Shown: positions 24,201 through 32,836, counted from the stretch's first letter. The stretch is DNA of 56,211 nt from Shewanella waksmanii ATCC BAA-643 (GCF_000518805.1 NZ_JAEH01000040.1:1-56211), one strand, 5' to 3'. The notes: generated by a model not told the origin, from the sequence alone. Translations and numbers: made by a program.

Positions 24201-24860
24201 ATGGAAAACCTCAATTTAGATTTCAGCCAAACCGTCCATATTGATACCGAGCAGCAACCATGGCTGCCAAGCCCAATGCAGGGCGTTGAACGTAAACCAT
24301 TAGCAAGGCAGCAGCAGGAATCAGGGCATGCAACAAGCATTGTACGTTATCTGCCTGGCGCTCGCTTTAAGCGTCACTTGCACCCTATGGGAGAGGAAAT
24401 TCTGGTGCTATCGGGCACCTTTAGTGATGAGCACGGTAATTATGGGCCTGGCAGCTACATTCGCAACCCGCCTGGCAGTGCTCATGCGCCTTTTAGTGAG
24501 CAAGGATGCACTTTGTTTGTCAAACTAAACCAATTTGATAAACAGGATAGCGCCAGTGTGAGAATTGACACACAGACTACGCTTTGGCAACCGGGACAAG
24601 GCGGATTACAAGTGATGCCATTACACGATTATGCAGGTCAACACACGGCACTGGTTAAGTGGCCCGCTGGTGAGCGGTTTTTATCACACAAGCACTTTGG
24701 TGGCGAAGAGATATTAGTATTGAGTGGCTGTTTTGAGGATGAATACGGTAGTTACAACGCGATGAGCTGGCTTCGAAGTCCACACTTGAGCCAGCATCAG
24801 CCTTTCGTACAACAAGATACCATTATTTTTGTCAAGGTCGGACACCTGCCAGTCAGCTAG
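24201..24860 (+). CDS. double-cupin ChrR-like protein
   Basis: The 219-residue protein holds two ChrR-type cupin domains, about residues 20-110 and 120-215. Each has the metal motif G-x-x-F-x-x-H-x-H/x-G-E-E-I-L-V-L-S-G (ARFKRHLHPMGEEILVLSG and ERFLSHKHFGGEEILVLSG), so both can bind a divalent metal. The ChrR anti-sigma family has one such cupin after an N-terminal zinc domain that binds sigma E. That domain is absent here and no sigma factor gene is adjacent, so this is more likely an enzyme or sensor of the cupin class, for instance acting on acetylacetone-like or oxidised compounds. Confidence 0.82.
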   Translation: MENLNLDFSQTVHIDTEQQPWLPSPMQGVERKPLARQQQESGHATSIVRYLPGARFKRHLHPMGEEILVLSGTFSDEHGNYGPGSYIRNPPGSAHAPFSEQGCTLFVKLNQFDKQDSASVRIDTQTTLWQPGQGGLQVMPLHDYAGQHTALVKWPAGERFLSHKHFGGEEILVLSGCFEDEYGSYNAMSWLRSPHLSQHQPFVQQDTIIFVKVGHLPVS

Positions 24861-24897
24861 CCGACACCGAACCTAAAAACTTCTATTGGCTGTGTCA

Positions 24898-25440
24898 TTA
24901 CTTAACGCTATAGCCTTTAGCTTCTAAACAAGCTGCACGAGCACGCAGAAAATCTTGTTGTCCTTCGGCATTGCTTTGCTCAGCAGCCTGAACCGCCTGC
25001 TGTTCCGCCGCCACTTGTTGCTTTGCTTGTTGCTGGTTTGCACGGCGACTTTGGCGTCTTGCGGCGACTGCGCCAACCCAAGCACCATTCTGTGCCGCAT
25101 CACTGCGATCATCATCTCCAAACTCTGCAACCACCGCACCGGTCGCCGCTCCCGCCATGGCACCGCGCATACCTGAGCCTCGCTCTGCACCTTGATCAAC
25201 GTCTGTAGTCGCTGGTGTTACTGCAACCTGAGGGTTAGCAGGATCATAGTGGCTTTGTTCTATCGCCCAAGCATCACAGCTTGATTCATCGAGTTGTTGT
25301 TGCTCTGCAGATTGACCTTGCTCTGGAAACACGAACTGCTCATTCGCACTGACGGTCTGAGATAATGACGCGCCAAGTAAAAGCATCATGGTTAAGCCAA
25401 GCTTACCGATAATCGATGTTGCTAGATGAGATTGAGTCAT
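24898..25440 (-). CDS. glycine-zipper periplasmic protein
   Basis: The 180-residue protein has a signal peptide (cut near VSANEQ), a Gly-rich pair of helices (GMRGAMAGAATGAVVAEFGDD and NGAWVGAVAARRQ) typical of YMGG/glycine-zipper proteins, a Gln/Ala-rich coiled coil, and a C-terminal FLRARAACLEAKGYSV motif common to this group of envelope proteins. The Cys in the tail and one in SSCDAW may pair. AAGGAA precedes the start. Function is unknown; related proteins are linked to envelope stress. It is a single gene. Confidence 0.75.
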   Translation of the reverse strand: MTQSHLATSIIGKLGLTMMLLLGASLSQTVSANEQFVFPEQGQSAEQQQLDESSCDAWAIEQSHYDPANPQVAVTPATTDVDQGAERGSGMRGAMAGAATGAVVAEFGDDDRSDAAQNGAWVGAVAARRQSRRANQQQAKQQVAAEQQAVQAAEQSNAEGQQDFLRARAACLEAKGYSVK

Positions 25441-25768
25441 AAAGATTCCTTTAAATAATATAGCTGTTTTGCAATCATCATTAGCAGAACAAGTGAGGCT
25501 TGCTCGCTAAACCGCGATAGTTCATTGCTTTGATTATTTAATCACCATTATAGTGTCATCATTTAAAACATAAACAGCAACCAATAGAACCAAAGGTTCT
25601 GAAATTCGGAACCCCTATTAATATAGACACACAACTTAAACCTATAAGCTGGAACCATGTTCTAAAGTCATGACCTAAAAATACGGTGACATAACCCCAA
25701 GGCAGGTGGTTTCCGCTGACAAGGTAAAATTCACTTCATTAGCCAACAAGGGGTACGTTGTTATTATT
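25441..25768. other. 328-bp gap with small inverted repeats
   Basis: The gap upstream of the glycine-zipper gene holds AGAACCAAAGGTTCT (25586-25600), a perfect inverted repeat, and two more GGAAC/GTTCT motifs within 70 bases, which may be a regulator site. No gene was seen. Confidence 0.45.
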
Positions 25769-26704
25769 TTATTCACTATTGACCATTTTACTCACGCCAG
25801 TTTGCGCAGCCTGAGCGAGATCCATGTTGGCAAACTCGGCCACAATAAAATCGATAAAACGACGTTGCAACAATGGCATGAACTGATTGGATCGGTACAA
25901 CAACCAGCTGTGTACTTCATATACTGGCGTTGAAGCATAAACACATTTTAGACTTCCCAGCTTGACCATCGCATCACCAATATGGACAGGCAGAGCGACG
26001 ATACCGACCCCAGCAATTGCCGCATTAAGTATCGCACCCACATCATTACTGGTGAACACGGTACGCATATTCTGCGGTTTGAATTTGCTTGTCAGCGGCA
26101 TACGCAGTAATTCTCCACCGGGCATTCTTGCTTGAATATAAGGCAGTTCAGCTAGCTGCTCTATATGACTCGGTAGATTGTGTTTAGCTAAAAATTCACT
26201 ACTGGCATACAAGGATAATTGTGCAGTTTTTAGTTTACGCGCAATCATCTCACTATCAGGTAAGCTTTCACCATAATGAAAACCAACATCAACATGCTTA
26301 GCAATGATGCTTGTCGTATCGTTACTACTTAGTATCTCAACGGTAACCTGCGGATGACTCGCCATAAAACGGTAAACAAGATCATTAATAGCATGGCTGT
26401 GAGCACTGGCCGCTAATTGCACCTTTAAATGACCACTGACTTGTTGTTTGGGAAACTTAATCGCATTGATGGTATCGTCAAACTGTTGCAACATTGAGAT
26501 AGCGTTATCGTAAAACACTTGCCCTTGCTCGGTAAGCTGCAAGGCGCGAGGCTGACGAACAAATAGCTTAGCCCCTAAAAAATGCTCCAGTGCTTGTATT
26601 CTGCGGCTCACATTAGACTTAGGTAAATCCAGTAACCCAGCAGCTTTCACTATGCTGCCACTGTCTACGACCTGAATAAACAGCTTAATGTCTTGAGTTT
26701 TCAA
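25769..26704 (-). CDS. LysR-family regulator, divergent from kefF-kefB
   Basis: This 311-residue LysR-type regulator has the HTH at residues 5-60 (FIQVVDSGSIVKAAGLLDLPKSNVSRRIQALE) and an effector domain from about 90 to 300. The start is a TTG with AAGGG six bases upstream; no ATG is near. It is divergent from the kefF-kefB pair with a gap of about 210 bp, so it most likely controls that operon, perhaps with a quinone or glutathione-electrophile signal. LysR regulators of NAD(P)H quinone reductases are common. The effector is not readable. Confidence 0.88.
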   Translation of the reverse strand: MKTQDIKLFIQVVDSGSIVKAAGLLDLPKSNVSRRIQALEHFLGAKLFVRQPRALQLTEQGQVFYDNAISMLQQFDDTINAIKFPKQQVSGHLKVQLAASAHSHAINDLVYRFMASHPQVTVEILSSNDTTSIIAKHVDVGFHYGESLPDSEMIARKLKTAQLSLYASSEFLAKHNLPSHIEQLAELPYIQARMPGGELLRMPLTSKFKPQNMRTVFTSNDVGAILNAAIAGVGIVALPVHIGDAMVKLGSLKCVYASTPVYEVHSWLLYRSNQFMPLLQRRFIDFIVAEFANMDLAQAAQTGVSKMVNSE

Positions 26705-26917
26705 ACGTGACCCTTTCCCAACCTATCACCCATCTAGTGTTCAAACCTATCACACTTAATGGCCCATTGGCATGGTCAACACCCGCTTCCATATTTGCGA
26801 CTTAAGGAGTAATAGCAAAGATATTCCCGCCTATTCTAGGTTGGCATTGTCATGACGGTTTACTTCAAAATGCACTATGCTAAATTGGAATTAGTATCGA
26901 CCAAACAAGGAAATGTC

Positions 26918-27547
26918 ATGTCTGTAGTGAGAAATAAAATACTGATTTTATTTGCACACCCTTCACTTGAGCGCTCTGAAGTCAATAAACCCCTGTTTAA
27001 TGCCAGTCTGCGCCATCAAGATGTCACCGCTATAGACCTTTACCGTGAATACCCCACTTTTGATATCGATATTGAAGTCGAGCAGCAACGTTTGTTAGAC
27101 CATGATGTCATCATTTTTATGTTTCCACTATTTTGGTATTCAACCCCCGCTATTCTCAAACAATGGCAAGACTTGGTGCTTGAATATGGTTTTGCCTATG
27201 GAGCCAATGGCACTGCGTTAACGGACAAAGTGTTTTTCTGTGTCACAACCGCAGGTGGTGCTGAAGCCGCTTATCAGCAAGATGGCTATAATCACTTTAC
27301 CTTAAGAGAGTTGCTTCACCCTATTGAGCAAACCGCCAATTTAACTCATATGAAGTACCTGCCTCCTTTTGCGCTATTTAGCAGTCGCAATGCTGCCGAA
27401 CAGGGGCGGATAACCGAACATGTAGACCAATTTATTTCTCTGCTTACAGCCTGTGCTGAGCAGCGATTAGATATCCAGCATGCTGCCACTTTACCGCTGC
27501 TCAACCATGCACTGACTAGTGCCCATACCCCATTAACTGGCGAGTGA
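26918..27547 (+). CDS. kefF: NAD(P)H-dependent flavodoxin-like oxidoreductase, KefF family
   Basis: The protein of about 209 residues has a flavodoxin fold: ILFAHPSLERSEVN at residues 10-23 is the FMN phosphate loop, FMFPLFWYSTPAILKQWQD the central motif of the KefF/MdaB family, and TTAGGAEAAY a flavin contact. KefF is the ancillary subunit that activates Kef potassium efflux and also reduces quinones. ATG 26918 lies after AAGGA and is chosen over the earlier ATG at 26852. The kefB-type gene follows after ten bases and its frame is coupled by position. Confidence 0.87.
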   Translation: MSVVRNKILILFAHPSLERSEVNKPLFNASLRHQDVTAIDLYREYPTFDIDIEVEQQRLLDHDVIIFMFPLFWYSTPAILKQWQDLVLEYGFAYGANGTALTDKVFFCVTTAGGAEAAYQQDGYNHFTLRELLHPIEQTANLTHMKYLPPFALFSSRNAAEQGRITEHVDQFISLLTACAEQRLDIQHAATLPLLNHALTSAHTPLTGE

Positions 27548-27557
27548 GGATTACACT

Positions 27558-29468
27558 ATGACAGGCTATTTTATTGATGCATTTATCTACCTATGCGCAG
27601 CGGTAATTGCAGTCCCGCTAGCCAAGCGTTTTGGTTTAGGCTCTGTGCTGGGTTATTTGGTGGCTGGGGTAGTTATAGGTCCGATTGTTGGCAGTGAGAA
27701 CACCAATAGCCTGCAACACTTTGCTGAGTTTGGTGTGGTCATGATGTTATTTTTAGTCGGGTTAGAATTAGAGCCCAAAAAACTGTGGGAAATGCGCAAT
27801 CGCTTGATGGGTCTAGGTGGCCTTCAAATTGGCTTAACCACGGCAATCATTACTGCAGGCGGACTATTTTTTGACCTCGGCTGGACCGTGGCGCTAACCA
27901 TCGGCCTGATATTCGCACTATCGTCTACGGCAATTGTGCTGCAAACCTTCAATGAAAAAAACCTCACTAAAACTGAAGGCGGCAATAACGCATTTTCGGT
28001 ATTGCTGTCTCAAGATATTGCCGTCATTCCGATGTTGGCTTTATTGCCATTGTTGGCACTACCCGAACTCGTCGCGCAAGCTCAACATGCGACCGCGCAA
28101 GCAGCTGAACATCACGAAGAGTTATCATTAGTCGCAGGGCTACCGGGATGGGCTTACGCTGGTGTGCTTCTGCTCGCTATAGGTTTTGTCGGTGTTGGCG
28201 GCCATTACCTCAGCCGGCCATTATTTCGCTATGTTGCAAGCTCAGGGCTGCGAGAAATTTTTGTTGCGACGTCACTGATGTTAGTCATCGGCATCGCGGC
28301 GCTAATGAGCTTGGTGGGTCTCTCTCCAGCGCTCGGCGCATTCCTAGCCGGGGTGGTGTTAGCCAACAGTGAGTTCAGGCATGAACTTGAATCAAATATC
28401 GAGCCCTTTAAAGGATTATTGCTGGGATTGTTCTTTATAACCGTAGGTGCCGGTATTGATTTTGCCATTCTTGGTGAGAATTTATTGGTGGTTATCGCTC
28501 TGACACTTGCAGTCATGTTTATCAAAGCGTTGGTGTTGTACGTGCTGGCACTCATCTTCAAAATAAAAAATAGCGATCGCTGGTTGTTTACCTTAAGTCT
28601 TGCTCAGGCGGGGGAGTTCGGCTTTGTACTACTAAGCTTTACCGTGCAAAACAACATTCTTCCCGGTGATATTGCCAAAATACTCTTACTGGTGGTGGCG
28701 TTATCGATGTTCTTGACTCCAGCTCTGTTTATCTTTTTCGACAAAGTGATTTTGCCTAAATTTGAGCAAACTGAAAACCAAAGAGAGGCCGATGAGATCA
28801 CCCACCAAGGCAGCGTGATTATCGCGGGAGTGGGTCGTTTCGGTCAGATGGTCAATCGTTTTCTCCGCGCTAACAAAATCGAAACCGTGGTACTCGACAG
28901 CCAAGTATCTCAAGTTGATAACTTGAAGAAAATCAATGTACAAAGTTACTATGGGGATGCTACCCAGCCAGATCTGTTGCATACCGCAGGTATCAGCAAG
29001 GCGGCCATGTTAGTCATTGCCATTGATAATAAAGAAGCCGCAATTGAACTGACAAAATATGTGAAGCATACCTACCCTAAAGTGAAAATTTTCGCTCGCG
29101 CATTCGACCGAGGGCATCACTTTGAACTTAAACATGCAGGGGCGGATTTTATTGTCAGTGAAACCTACCATTCAGCTCTGGAGTTAGGCAAAGAAGCGCT
29201 AATATCAATGGGCGTTCATCCTTATAAGGCAGAGCAGAAAAAGACCACCTTAAGACGATTGGAGCTTAGCTACAAAGACTCTTTATTTGATCTTTGGCGC
29301 AATAATACTGAAGACAGTAAGTACAGTATTCACTTTAGAGAACTGTTTATTGAGCTGGAAAACGCTATAGCTAAAGCGATGAAAAGTGAAAACGTAGATG
29401 AACAAGCTAAAGTCGAGCGAGGCTGGACTCCGCCACCGAAGAACTACCTCGATGATTTCAAGGACTAA
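27558..29468 (+). CDS. kefB: Kef-type K+/H+ antiporter (CPA2) with RCK domain
   Basis: The 636-residue protein has an N-terminal transport domain of about 12 helices (residues 5-385; SSTAIVLQTFNEK and LGAFLAGVVLANSEFRHELESNIEPFKGLLLGLFF are family hallmarks) and a cytosolic Rossmann RCK domain from about 410 (VIIAGVGRFGQMVNRF) that binds NAD(H) and glutathione adducts, followed by a short C-terminal helix region. Kef proteins are held closed by glutathione and opened by its conjugates, acidifying the cell against electrophiles. KefF sits just upstream. KefB and KefC cannot be told apart with certainty; KefB is used as the label. Confidence 0.9.
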   Translation: MTGYFIDAFIYLCAAVIAVPLAKRFGLGSVLGYLVAGVVIGPIVGSENTNSLQHFAEFGVVMMLFLVGLELEPKKLWEMRNRLMGLGGLQIGLTTAIITAGGLFFDLGWTVALTIGLIFALSSTAIVLQTFNEKNLTKTEGGNNAFSVLLSQDIAVIPMLALLPLLALPELVAQAQHATAQAAEHHEELSLVAGLPGWAYAGVLLLAIGFVGVGGHYLSRPLFRYVASSGLREIFVATSLMLVIGIAALMSLVGLSPALGAFLAGVVLANSEFRHELESNIEPFKGLLLGLFFITVGAGIDFAILGENLLVVIALTLAVMFIKALVLYVLALIFKIKNSDRWLFTLSLAQAGEFGFVLLSFTVQNNILPGDIAKILLLVVALSMFLTPALFIFFDKVILPKFEQTENQREADEITHQGSVIIAGVGRFGQMVNRFLRANKIETVVLDSQVSQVDNLKKINVQSYYGDATQPDLLHTAGISKAAMLVIAIDNKEAAIELTKYVKHTYPKVKIFARAFDRGHHFELKHAGADFIVSETYHSALELGKEALISMGVHPYKAEQKKTTLRRLELSYKDSLFDLWRNNTEDSKYSIHFRELFIELENAIAKAMKSENVDEQAKVERGWTPPPKNYLDDFKD

Positions 29469-29513
29469 GCTGCGCTGATGCAATGCTCAGCTGATGTGAG
29501 CACTGCACACGTA

Positions 29514-29822
29514 TTAACGGTGTTCAGGACTGATGGCGGCAATTGTTGCAGCGAATTCCCCCATTTCAACCACAGTGTAACGACTCACAACTTTAGTATC
29601 GCTAGCAGGCTGATGCAGTAGACTCACCCCGTCACGGTAAGCCTGCTTAGGCCGAATAGGCCTAGGCGTAAAGCCACCGCCACAATTAGGACACACATTT
29701 TGTAATTGCTCAGCAACGCAGCGACGACAAAAAGTGCACTCGTAACTGCAGATCATCGCATCGGTAGAGTCCGGGCTAAGCTGCACTTCACAGCATTCAC
29801 AGTTGGGTTTAATCATTAACAT
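29514..29822 (-). CDS. DUF1272 zinc-binding protein
   Basis: The 102-residue protein begins with the DUF1272 signature: NCECCEVQLSPDSTDAMICSYECTFCRRC and then CPNCGGGFTPRPIRPKQAYRDG. About ten cysteines in paired C-x2-C motifs should bind two zinc ions. The tail of about 35 residues after the zinc fold (VSRYTVVEMGEFAATIAAISPEHR) is specific to this protein. AGAGG lies seven bases before the ATG. Function is unknown. It lies just left of the broken osmC gene on the same strand, 29 bases after its stop. Confidence 0.85.
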   Translation of the reverse strand: MLMIKPNCECCEVQLSPDSTDAMICSYECTFCRRCVAEQLQNVCPNCGGGFTPRPIRPKQAYRDGVSLLHQPASDTKVVSRYTVVEMGEFAATIAAISPEHR

Positions 29823-29850
29823 GTTTATGCCTCTGTGTTTGCTCAGTCAC

Positions 29851-30596
29851 TTACGGGTTGACGATATTAGTAATGATGTTGGTTTTTACCGAATTGGCGA
29901 TAAAGCACTGCTCATGGGCTAAATGATGTAAATGTGCTAACTGCTCTTCACTGGGTTTGTCTGCGCCATTGTTATTGCTAAATACCACTTTAGGATTTAA
30001 TACCAATCAGTATAAACATTTAGTCACTCAGCGAGAGTTTAGCGGTACTGAGGCAAGGCAACGAGTGAAGAGCATAGTTGTTCTACGGTTAAACTCGTTA
30101 ACACAGCATCAGAACCGCTAAAATTCGCCATTCTGGCGCGTTTTTGGCTACCTATTTCTGCGTTGAATAACCTCGCAAGGGAGCAACCATTGTTTCAGTT
30201 ATTCGCCTTGAATTAGTTTGCCAAAAGCGCGCTGAGTTGATCAAATTCTTATACTGATTGGTATAACACTACTTCAGTCATGGCCAGTTTCCCTTGCTCA
30301 TCCTACGCCATTTTTCCGCAAGCATTATCCTCATAGGACTGCACGATGTAACCCGCCTTTGCGGCAAAGTGCAGCAAAAATAGCATATGGCAACTGGATA
30401 ATGAGGCAACAAATGCTTCTTCAGGATCAACCGCATTTTCATCAGAAAAGGGTAAAGGCACAATATGTGGCGATGACGATGCTGCGAGTTCAGCGCCACC
30501 ATCGAAGCTCCACGTATGGGCTCGACTGTAGCGACCTTTTGTAAAATCATCCTCATCACTGTGTTGCCATTGAACTCGTGCATTGTAACTCGCCAT
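29851..30596 (-). pseudogene. OsmC-family gene broken by a stop codon and a MITE
   Basis: Intact frame from ATG 30596 codes about 97 residues of an OsmC-family peroxidase (LAASSSPHIVPLP, DPEEAFVASLSSCHMLF, the first Cys at about residue 70) and then meets TAG after KMA. Reading on in the same frame gives DEQGKLAMTEVVL, then a 263-bp element (30001-30263), then NPKVVFSNNNG, EEQLAHLHHLAHEQCFIANSV with the second Cys, and a TAA at 29851. If the element and one TAA copy are removed, V-V-L joins N-P-K-V-V in frame. So two lesions: a nonsense codon, likely from a Lys codon, and the insertion. An intact paralogue lies at 33029. Confidence 0.9.
30001..30263. mobile_element. 263-bp MITE with 15-bp terminal inverted repeats and TAA duplication
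   Basis: The ends TACCAATCAGTATAA (30001-30015) and TTATACTGATTGGTA (30249-30263) are perfect inverted repeats. Both flanks carry TAA (29998-30000 and 30264-30266), a three-base target duplication. No transposase is coded. Inside, TTTAGCGGT (30038-30046) pairs with ACCGCTAAA (30114-30122) and AACGAGT (30060-30066) with ACTCGTT (30093-30099), making a nested hairpin. The 3-bp TNA-type duplication resembles IS5-family elements, so the mobilising transposase may be of that kind. Confidence 0.88.
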
Positions 30597-30704
30597 ATTC
30601 TATTAACCCTCTACTTTAACTCGATTTGTTATCGAATTATCCCTTGAAGCTTAGCCATTAATAAAGCAATATTATTTCACCAGCTATTAAGTAAAACTCA
30701 CATC

Positions 30705-31616
30705 ATGTCTACTCACTACTCACTCGCCGCTATTCAGACCTTTACTGTTGTTGCCCAAGAGCTGAGCTTTAGTCGCGCTGCAAGCCTACTCAATATTACT
30801 CCCAGTGCCGTTAGCCACCAGATTAAACTACTGGAGCAACAATTAGATGTGAGTTTATTTAATCGAAAATCCCATGGTGTCACACTTACAGTTGCCGGTG
30901 AAAATCTGCAAAAATTTGCCACCATGGGCATACAAAACATTCAACATGGCGTCCATCAAAGTCAATTTGCTAGCCAAAGAACCCGCTTAGTGATAGCGGC
31001 AATCCCCTCGTTTTGCCAACGTTTTTTGATCCCTAAGCTCAGTCACTTTCAAGCCCAGTATCCCGACATCGAGATAGAAGTTATTGCCCTAGATAAAATA
31101 GTCGATTTCAATACCACCCAATGCGACGCCCATATTCACTTCGGCAGTGGCGACTATGCCAATTTGCACAGTGAGTGGCTTGCAAAGGAGTCAGTCTATC
31201 CCGTGTGTCATCCTGCACTACTCAGCCATCAGCACATAAAAAACCAAGAGGCTAGCCACGCATTACTGCACAATCACACATTACTGGGATATCGCGCTGG
31301 TATAGAAGATGCGCCGGGAGGTGTCAGTTGGCCAGCTTGGTTTAGTCAGTTCAACATAGAAAGAGCTAGCAACCAAAATCAGCAGTGGTTTAGTCAAGTC
31401 TCGCTGGCGCTGACTGCCGCTGAGCACCAACAAGGAATTGTACTTGGTTGGCATCACTTGCTAGGCACTGCAATGACTGATGGTAAACTTGTACGCATAG
31501 GAAATGCACAACTTGATACCCAATTTCAATATTATCTGGTGGCGCCACCTGCACATTGGCACAAACCAGAATTAAAGGCCTTTCACCAGTGGCTCAAACA
31601 ACAATTTGCTCACTAA
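30705..31616 (+). CDS. LysR-family regulator, divergent from the broken osmC
   Basis: The 303-residue protein has the HTH at residues 5-60 (FTVVAQELSFSRAASLLNITPSAVSHQIKLLE) and a periplasmic-binding-like effector domain from about 85. The wing and linker are of the GcvA/AmpR-like subgroup (SFSRAAxxLxxTPSAVSHQI). It is divergent from the osmC pseudogene with 108 bp between starts, so it probably controlled that gene; with the target broken, its present role is open. A strong terminator follows. ATG 30705 has only a weak Shine-Dalgarno. Confidence 0.88.
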   Translation: MSTHYSLAAIQTFTVVAQELSFSRAASLLNITPSAVSHQIKLLEQQLDVSLFNRKSHGVTLTVAGENLQKFATMGIQNIQHGVHQSQFASQRTRLVIAAIPSFCQRFLIPKLSHFQAQYPDIEIEVIALDKIVDFNTTQCDAHIHFGSGDYANLHSEWLAKESVYPVCHPALLSHQHIKNQEASHALLHNHTLLGYRAGIEDAPGGVSWPAWFSQFNIERASNQNQQWFSQVSLALTAAEHQQGIVLGWHHLLGTAMTDGKLVRIGNAQLDTQFQYYLVAPPAHWHKPELKAFHQWLKQQFAH

Positions 31617-31633
31617 TAACTGCTATTTCAGCC

Positions 31634-31666
31634 ACAAAAAAACCACTTTAAAAAGTGGTTTTTTTG
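31634..31666. terminator. intrinsic terminator, LysR gene and hpf
   Basis: ACCACTT/AAGTGGT forms the stem with an A7 stretch before and T7 after, so it works on both strands: for the LysR gene (plus) and the convergent hpf gene (minus). Confidence 0.9.
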
Positions 31667-31699
31667 TCTTACTCCCGCTTGGGAGTGTTAATTAGCAGG

Positions 31700-32056
31700 C
31701 TAGACCAGCTTCATCTCTTGCACAATTTCATGGGCAATTTCAGGCGTAGTGCTTACCGGCTTTTCATGTAGGTCTGATTTAAGCTGACCTTTGCGATGCT
31801 TTAATGCTGCATCGAGTTTTTTGGCTGCTGATGCAATAGCGGGATACATCACACTATTACCACCAGAGGCGGCTATTCGGCTTCCTTCATATTTGGTACT
31901 GATTTCAACCTGAAACTCGCCGTGCTCTTTCGAGATAATGATGTCGAGCGAAATCAAGGTTGGGAAATGTGTCTCGATTTTGGAAAACTTTTCGTTCACA
32001 TGTTCTTTGATTGAATCGGTAATATCAACGTGGTGACCAGAAAGATTTATTTTCAT
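31700..32056 (-). CDS. hpf: ribosome hibernation promoting factor
   Basis: This 118-residue protein is a short-form HPF/RaiA. It folds as beta-alpha-beta-beta-beta-alpha and binds the 30S decoding centre in stationary phase, stopping translation. The N-terminus MKINLSGHHVDITDSIKEHVNEKF and the SKEHGEFQVEISTKYEGSRIAASG stretch are typical; ALKHRKGQLKSDLH is the basic second helix. AAGGAAAACCT precedes the ATG. The gene stands alone here rather than in the rpoN operon, so it may be a second HPF-like copy. A tail of about 20 residues after the core is the only extra. Confidence 0.9.
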   Translation of the reverse strand: MKINLSGHHVDITDSIKEHVNEKFSKIETHFPTLISLDIIISKEHGEFQVEISTKYEGSRIAASGGNSVMYPAIASAAKKLDAALKHRKGQLKSDLHEKPVSTTPEIAHEIVQEMKLV

Positions 32057-32386
32057 AGGTTTTCCTTTTAAGAATTACTTCACTAATAGAACTGGGGACG
32101 CTCAACTGCAATCTCAAGGCCTATTAAACACTTTTTTATGTCTTACCCAATAACTCCCTGCATTTAGTGAATTTATGACATTTGTATCAATGTGCTTAAC
32201 TCTACTGTGCACCTAAAAAAGCGTGCTGACAATCGAATTTGCATGATTTTTTGTTTAACTAATCAAAATCTGAACAACTAACAACGGATCAAGAATAGTT
32301 CATAAATCACATTTGTGTGCTTGTTCAGATAACATTCAGCTTAATTAGTTTATTATTCCACCATCAAAAACTTGGGGGAGTTAATT
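32057..32386. other. 330-bp gap between hpf and the 32387 gene
   Basis: AT-rich divergent promoter region. I see no gene, no clear operator and no repeat. The promoter of the 32387 gene should be in the last 100 bases. Confidence 0.5.
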
Positions 32387-32836
32387 ATGCAGGTCAATCA
32401 AAGTGTACAAAGTGTCAATCAGGTCTATTCGCAACCCGCGGTAACCCCAGCAGCTAACAGCGCCAATACTAGTAATCGCAGCAATACAGCGGCGCATGCT
32501 GATACCGTAACAATCTCTGCGCAAGCTATGGCATTGAGCCGCAATGATCGGTCAAGTTTACCAGGCACACTGCCCGCATTACCTAACAATGGTGATAAAG
32601 TTGATGCGTATGTCGACTACAAAAAGGCCCAGATGCAGTACCAAGTAGCCTCAGATTTAACCGGAATTGCAACTGGCAATGGCAACGGTATTTCAGCGCC
32701 CACGGCTTACTATCTAAACAATAATGATGATGCCCGCTCGGCAGTGGTCAATCAGCAAGTTCAACAACAAAACCTCGCTGCGATGCAAGCATACGCGACC
32801 GCTAGCGACAACGCCCAGCAGTGGTATGAAGAGTAG
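32387..32836 (+). CDS. secreted or structural protein of unknown function
   Basis: I do not recognise a family. The 149-residue product is rich in Asn, Ala, Ser and Gln, has no signal peptide or membrane segment, and carries the motif D-T-V-T-I-S-x-x-A-M-A-L near residue 40, a pattern that also occurs in FlgM- and flagellar-export-like proteins of marine bacteria. The rest is low-complexity and probably disordered with a helical C-terminus. ATG 32387 has GGGGGAG upstream; the earlier TTG is unlikely. A hairpin GAGCCAGT/ACTGGCTC (32872-32891) follows the stop. Confidence 0.6.
   Translation: MQVNQSVQSVNQVYSQPAVTPAANSANTSNRSNTAAHADTVTISAQAMALSRNDRSSLPGTLPALPNNGDKVDAYVDYKKAQMQYQVASDLTGIATGNGNGISAPTAYYLNNNDDARSAVVNQQVQQQNLAAMQAYATASDNAQQWYEE

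Noticed and set aside
24201..24860. Anti-sigma factor ChrR
   Set aside because: The zinc-binding sigma-interaction domain is missing and no sigma gene is adjacent.
29999..30265. A TA target duplication (mariner or IS630 type) for the MITE
   Set aside because: A TA duplication would shift the restored osmC frame; the TAA version rebuilds the family sequence exactly.
30303..30596. A complete short OsmC gene of 97 residues
   Set aside because: It stops before the second redox Cys; the missing half is found in frame on the other side of the stop and the MITE, so this is a broken gene.
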